NCBI RefSeq assembly: GCF_047663525.1
Contig: NC_092593.1
Location: forward strand, 23,152,501-23,216,500
Direction of reading: 5' to 3'
Source of the DNA: Anas platyrhynchos
Lineage: Eukaryota; Chordata; Aves; Anseriformes; Anatidae
DNA: 64,000 nucleotides
The stretch's first letter is position 1. Each line of letters begins with the position of its first letter. This document shows, piece after piece, positions 60,800 to 64,000 of the stretch. The position numbers and the translations under genes were made by a program. The notes under the pieces are model-generated. The model searched no databases and was not told where the DNA came from. It worked only from the letters and a program-made list of their open reading frames with translations.

Positions 60800-60895
60800 G
60801 GGAAGGCTTTGGGGAAGGCTTTGGGGAAGGCTTTGGGGAAGGCTTTGGGGAAGGCTTTGGGGAAGGCTTTGGGAAGGCTTTGGGAAGGCTTTTGG
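60800..60895. repeat. 12-base tandem repeat (GGCTTTGGGGAA)
   Basis: About seven copies of GGCTTTGGGGAA, the first five or six near-perfect and the last shortened. It is in frame on both strands (Gly-Phe-Gly-Glu on plus, Pro-Lys-Pro-Ser on minus), which makes long open frames that are artefacts. Confidence 0.9.
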
Positions 60896-62837
60896 GGAGT
60901 CGCCGTGCGCTACGGCGTCCAGGGCAGCCCGGGCTGGGGACAGAGCGTGGAGACAGGGGCTGGTGGTGCTGCCTCGGGGCCGCACAGGTGTCACCCCTTG
61001 GCCACCAGCAGTGCCGCCGTCCCCGCGGTGGCACCGCACAGCGCCTCCCCGGCGGGTCCCCAGGCAGAACCGGGCCCCGGAGCCCAACGCCCCCTCCGCC
61101 CCCCCCCAAACCCCGTTTCTTCTCGGTTCCTTCGGCCTCGGTCGCAGCGCGGCCGGGAGGCACCGGCCGGCGGTGGCGGTGGCCGTCCGGGCGCGGGGTG
61201 GCGATGCCGGAGGGCAGGGCAAGAGGGGAGAGGAGCGGAGCGGAGCGGGGCGAGCTCTCCCCTCCGCGCCTGCTGCGGCTCCGCGGGCGGGCAGCGTGCT
61301 GCAGGGAAGGCAGAGAGGTCTGGCTGCTTGAGGGGCTCGGGCTTTGGGCTGAGGCTGCCCTCAGAGAGGAAAAGCAAGGCTGCGGTGTCTGGGGATTCAG
61401 TACGTGCACGTCGCCCTCCCCGCTCCTGCAAACCGCGCTCTGACTGGGAGCGTGCACAGGAGCGGAGCCGCGTTTGGTCGCGTTTCTCCTCGTTTCCTCT
61501 CCCTGCTCGCGATTAATTATCTCTTGCACTACTTCGGCCCGGGTGTCTCGTTCTCGTTTTGCCTTGCGTTGCGATATTGGGTTTGGAGCCATTTAAATAC
61601 GAAATAAACAATAGCCTCGAGCGCTGCATTTTTAATTTTGTTCCGTAGGTAACTTTCCTCCTCCCATAGCTAGCCCTGCGCTATGTAGATGCCCTTGGCG
61701 TTTTATTCCCGGGCCGGCCCTAAATGTATGGATTACTTGTTTTCTGCCAACCTACATTTAGCATACTGATTATGAACAGGCATACAAAAAGCCTGATAGA
61801 TCAAAAGCATTTTGTATGGGCAGTTGAACAGGAGGTGAATATATAACGCTTTTGTTCATCAATAACTCTTTGGCTTTGACCTGTCTGAGCAAGTCGTGCA
61901 ATAAGGTGAAACGCAGGTCACAGCGTCTAACAAATATGAAAATGTGTGGTATTAGGCAGAGCAGGGACTTGCTGCCTCCCCACCCCAGCGCTGCCCCCCG
62001 GGCAGCCCTCGGAGGGCTTCTCCTCTCCGGGGGGGCTGCCCCGAAAGCGAGCTGGCTTTGGGGGGGCGGATGCTGCCCGGCCCGCTCGGCAGGGCGGGGG
62101 ATGCCCCCCCTCCCCCCGGGGGAGGCACCCCCTCCCCTCAGGGAAAGGAGGGGAAACCGGGAAGAGCCGCTAAAATAGCTGGGAGGAGATTGAAACGATC
62201 GGGGGGGGCGAGGGGGGAGGAATTAGGGACACGAGGTCGTTTCGAGTTGCACTTGCCGTGGAGATGATCCCACGGCAGTCGTAAGAAAGCAGAAGTTTAA
62301 AAATAGCATCCCCCAGATCGGGCAGCTGGGAGCTGCAGCCAGGCAAACAAACCGGTGCAGATCACTGGGACAAACGCAACACCCCCAAATGTGCCCTCCG
62401 CAGCGGCTGGATGTATCACACCCGCACCATTATTTGTCCTTATGTTGCCCGTTTGAAATAGTCGAAGGAGAAGAGGTTGACCGCAGGACAGCAGCGAGGA
62501 GCTGGGTCAGACACAATTCATGAACTTTTGTACTCCTGTGTGCTGCTGTCGACAAAGTAAAAATAATGAAACTTGGTGATATGTTTGTAAATGATTTCGG
62601 CTGACCTCTCGCCCTGCCCTTCACCATAAACGCTACTGCGGGGAGAACCTGGGAGGGTGCGAGGCTGCGGCTCACACGCAGCCGCGGGATAATAGCTAGA
62701 CCGGCATAATGGGACGAAGGTAAATTTGGAAATTCTCTGCTTCCTGAGAACAGCTCCCTCCAGCCTCTAATCTCGTCTTTTTCACCAATCGCTGTTTCTG
62801 TTGTCGTCTGTTTTACTTCTGTTTCGATTTTTTTTTA

Positions 62838-62841
<4 letters not shown>

Positions 62842-62878
<37 letters not shown>
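62842..62878. repeat. 37-base T tract
   Basis: The longest homopolymer in the window, about 400 bases upstream of the mir-10b hairpin. Its length is likely variable and may be misread in assembly. Confidence 0.9.
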
Positions 62879-62879
<1 letters not shown>

Positions 62880-63092
62880 GGAGGGGGGAGAAGTTCTAAT
62901 TAGGGAGAATCTGTTCAGATTCGTATTAGACTAAATAGATAAACACTTACTTTCTGTGTGATTTTAACTCTTATTATTCTAAATAGCGCAATTTGACTGG
63001 TAGCGTCCGTTTTCTGCAGGAAGGTTGTAAACGGCAAGCATTTAAAGTGCTCAGCAGGTCCTTCTGAGAATTTGTTAGTCGAAATTCGTCGC

Positions 63093-63098
63093 TATAAA
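63093..63098 (+). promoter_or_regulatory. TATA-like box upstream of mir-10b
   Basis: TATAAA in CGCTATAAATTGG, about 190 bases before the mir-10b hairpin. It could be a local promoter of the primary transcript. mir-10b can also be processed from longer transcripts of the HOXD4 region. Confidence 0.3.
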
Positions 63099-63278
63099 TT
63101 GGTGCAGAGTCGTAATGATCTATTTCATCAATAATAACAAGCGTGAATCTTTCCTGAAATCCCACCTTCCTGCAAATCCGTATTTCAGATCTCAATCCCA
63201 ACAGAATAGTTTGCATTCCTCAGAAGACAGTAAGGAATAAGAGAATGGCAATGACCTGCTATATGGTAGATGAAAACA

Positions 63279-63386
63279 GAATGTTATTACGTTGTCTATA
63301 TATACCCTGTAGAACCGAATTTGTGTGATATTCATATAGTCACAGATTCGATTCTAGGGGAATATATGGTCGATGCAAAAACTTCA
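63279..63386 (+). ncRNA. MIR10B: mir-10b microRNA precursor
   Basis: The stem-loop has the mature 5' arm at 63303-63325, beginning TACCCTGTAGAACCGAAT. The 3' arm is at 63342-63363, beginning ACAGATTCGATTCTAGGGG. The two arms pair with a short loop GATATTCATATAGT-like between them. The mature sequence matches the vertebrate miR-10b family exactly as I recall it. In all vertebrates mir-10b lies just upstream of HOXD4, so its place here confirms the cluster and predicts HOXD4 just beyond the right edge. Known targets include HOXD10, which is in this window. Its seed, ACCCTGT, is intact. Confidence 0.97.
63303..63325 (+). ncRNA. MIR10B: mature miR-10b-5p
   Basis: The guide strand of the hairpin, 23 bases, with the seed ACCCTGT at 63304-63310. 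The -3p strand is at 63342-63363. Confidence 0.95.
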
Positions 63387-64000
63387 CCTTTCTGCAAATG
63401 GTTAGAAGTTTAGATACTGACGGAATCAAAAGACGTGTGCATGTTGAACACGGAGAAATTCTAAAACTTTTGCTGCCTCTCTCCTATTTACCAGACTCAG
63501 AACGTCTCTTAAAATTTCACTTGTCGTTCAATCGTAACTCTCCCTGGCAGACTGTGAAGTTAAACAGTTAATCTCACAAGAAGTAAAAAAAATCTGAAAA
63601 AAAAATCTACCAATCAGTGAATGAATCTTTAAAAATATACTGATATATTAGCTAGACGTGCTAGACGTTAGCGAGTTAGCAAAATTTTCCTGTCAAGTGT
63701 CCAGATCTCACCAAAATATTTACGACAGCAGCAAAAGCAGCACTCGACTCACTGAATGTATTTCCTTGTGCTCCAGGAATGATACTGATGAATGAAGACT
63801 GAATTTATCTCGTTAAACCTGTGATATTTTTAACCTAATTAAATGCCATCTCCAGTTCAATTGACTGAACTTTGGTGGCTAAAAGTGGACAGTTTCTTGT
63901 TATCTGTACGATTTCATATGCACATACGCCCAGATTTTTGTCTAAGCGTGTGCGAGCCTGTGTGCGTGCACACGTATGCACACGTATATATCGAGGCTTG
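63387..64000. other. region between mir-10b and HOXD4 (HOXD4 not reached)
   Basis: AT-rich unique sequence with no coding exon. A short direct repeat, CTAGACGTG then CTAGACGTT, lies at 63652-63669. It probably belongs to the HOXD4 upstream or leader region; the HOXD4 start motif MVMSSYMVNSKY is not seen before the window ends. Confidence 0.7.

Larger units (their letters stand above)
49182..63278. other. HOXD8 to mir-10b gene-free interval
   Basis: About 14 kb without a recognisable coding exon, corresponding to the HOXD8-HOXD4 interval. CpG-rich blocks lie at 49.85-50.96, 51.7-52.0, 52.3-52.8, 53.1-53.9, 55.75-57.0, 57.5-58.4, 60.9-61.35 and 61.95-62.2 kb. AT-rich blocks lie at 54.0-55.1, 57.2-57.5, 59.08-59.24 and 59.7-60.4 kb. 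There are T tracts at 55110-55136, 60302-60327 and 62842-62878. Long open frames (up to 412 codons) lie only in CpG-rich DNA and have no recognisable domain. Confidence 0.7.

Noticed and set aside
60999-61020. CTCF-like string TGGCCACCAGCAGTGCC
   Set aside because: The left half matches well but the GGGGGC half is missing.
60546-61592. 348-codon minus-strand open frame
   Set aside because: It owes its length to the 12-base repeat and CpG-rich flank. No family resemblance.

Overview
This window is the posterior and central part of a vertebrate HoxD homeobox cluster. In order it carries EVX2 (minus strand), then HOXD13, HOXD12, HOXD11, HOXD10, HOXD9 and HOXD8 (all plus strand), and the microRNA gene mir-10b close to the right edge. 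HOXD4 should begin just beyond the right end. HOXD7, HOXD6, HOXD5 and HOXD2 are not seen, as in all jawed vertebrates. All seven protein genes look intact: each has a conserved start, GT-AG introns in phase, a complete homeodomain and a stop codon.

Organism: an amniote, most probably a sauropsid of the bird, crocodilian or turtle type. The evidence is the compact spacing (EVX2 start to mir-10b about 58 kb), very GC- and CpG-rich promoters, no recognisable transposons, an intact HOXD12 (lost in snakes and some frogs), and a HOXD12 and HOXD11 N-terminal sequence unlike the mammalian one. HOXD13 has 11 alanines where human has 15. I cannot name the species.

Layout: 1-2.0 kb is EVX2 3' flank. 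2.0-4.9 kb is EVX2 (three exons, homeobox split across exons 2 and 3). 4.9-11.6 kb is the head-to-head EVX2/HOXD13 interval, with CpG-rich blocks and a strong CTCF-like site. 11.7-13.5 kb is HOXD13, 18.6-19.7 kb HOXD12, 25.9-27.3 kb HOXD11, 35.1-37.6 kb HOXD10, 41.4-42.7 kb HOXD9 and 47.7-49.2 kb HOXD8. 49.2-63.3 kb is a gene-free stretch with several CpG-rich blocks and minisatellites, ending in mir-10b.

How it works together: the order of the genes follows their order of activation and their domains along the body axis and limb (known HoxD biology). EVX2 and HOXD13 share long-range limb enhancers that lie outside this window. CTCF-like motifs, YY1-like motifs, AT-rich blocks dense in homeodomain sites and shared E-box/CCAAT promoter modules are the likely regulatory grammar seen here. 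I found no sign of a new coding system. The points worth checking are regulatory and repeat features.
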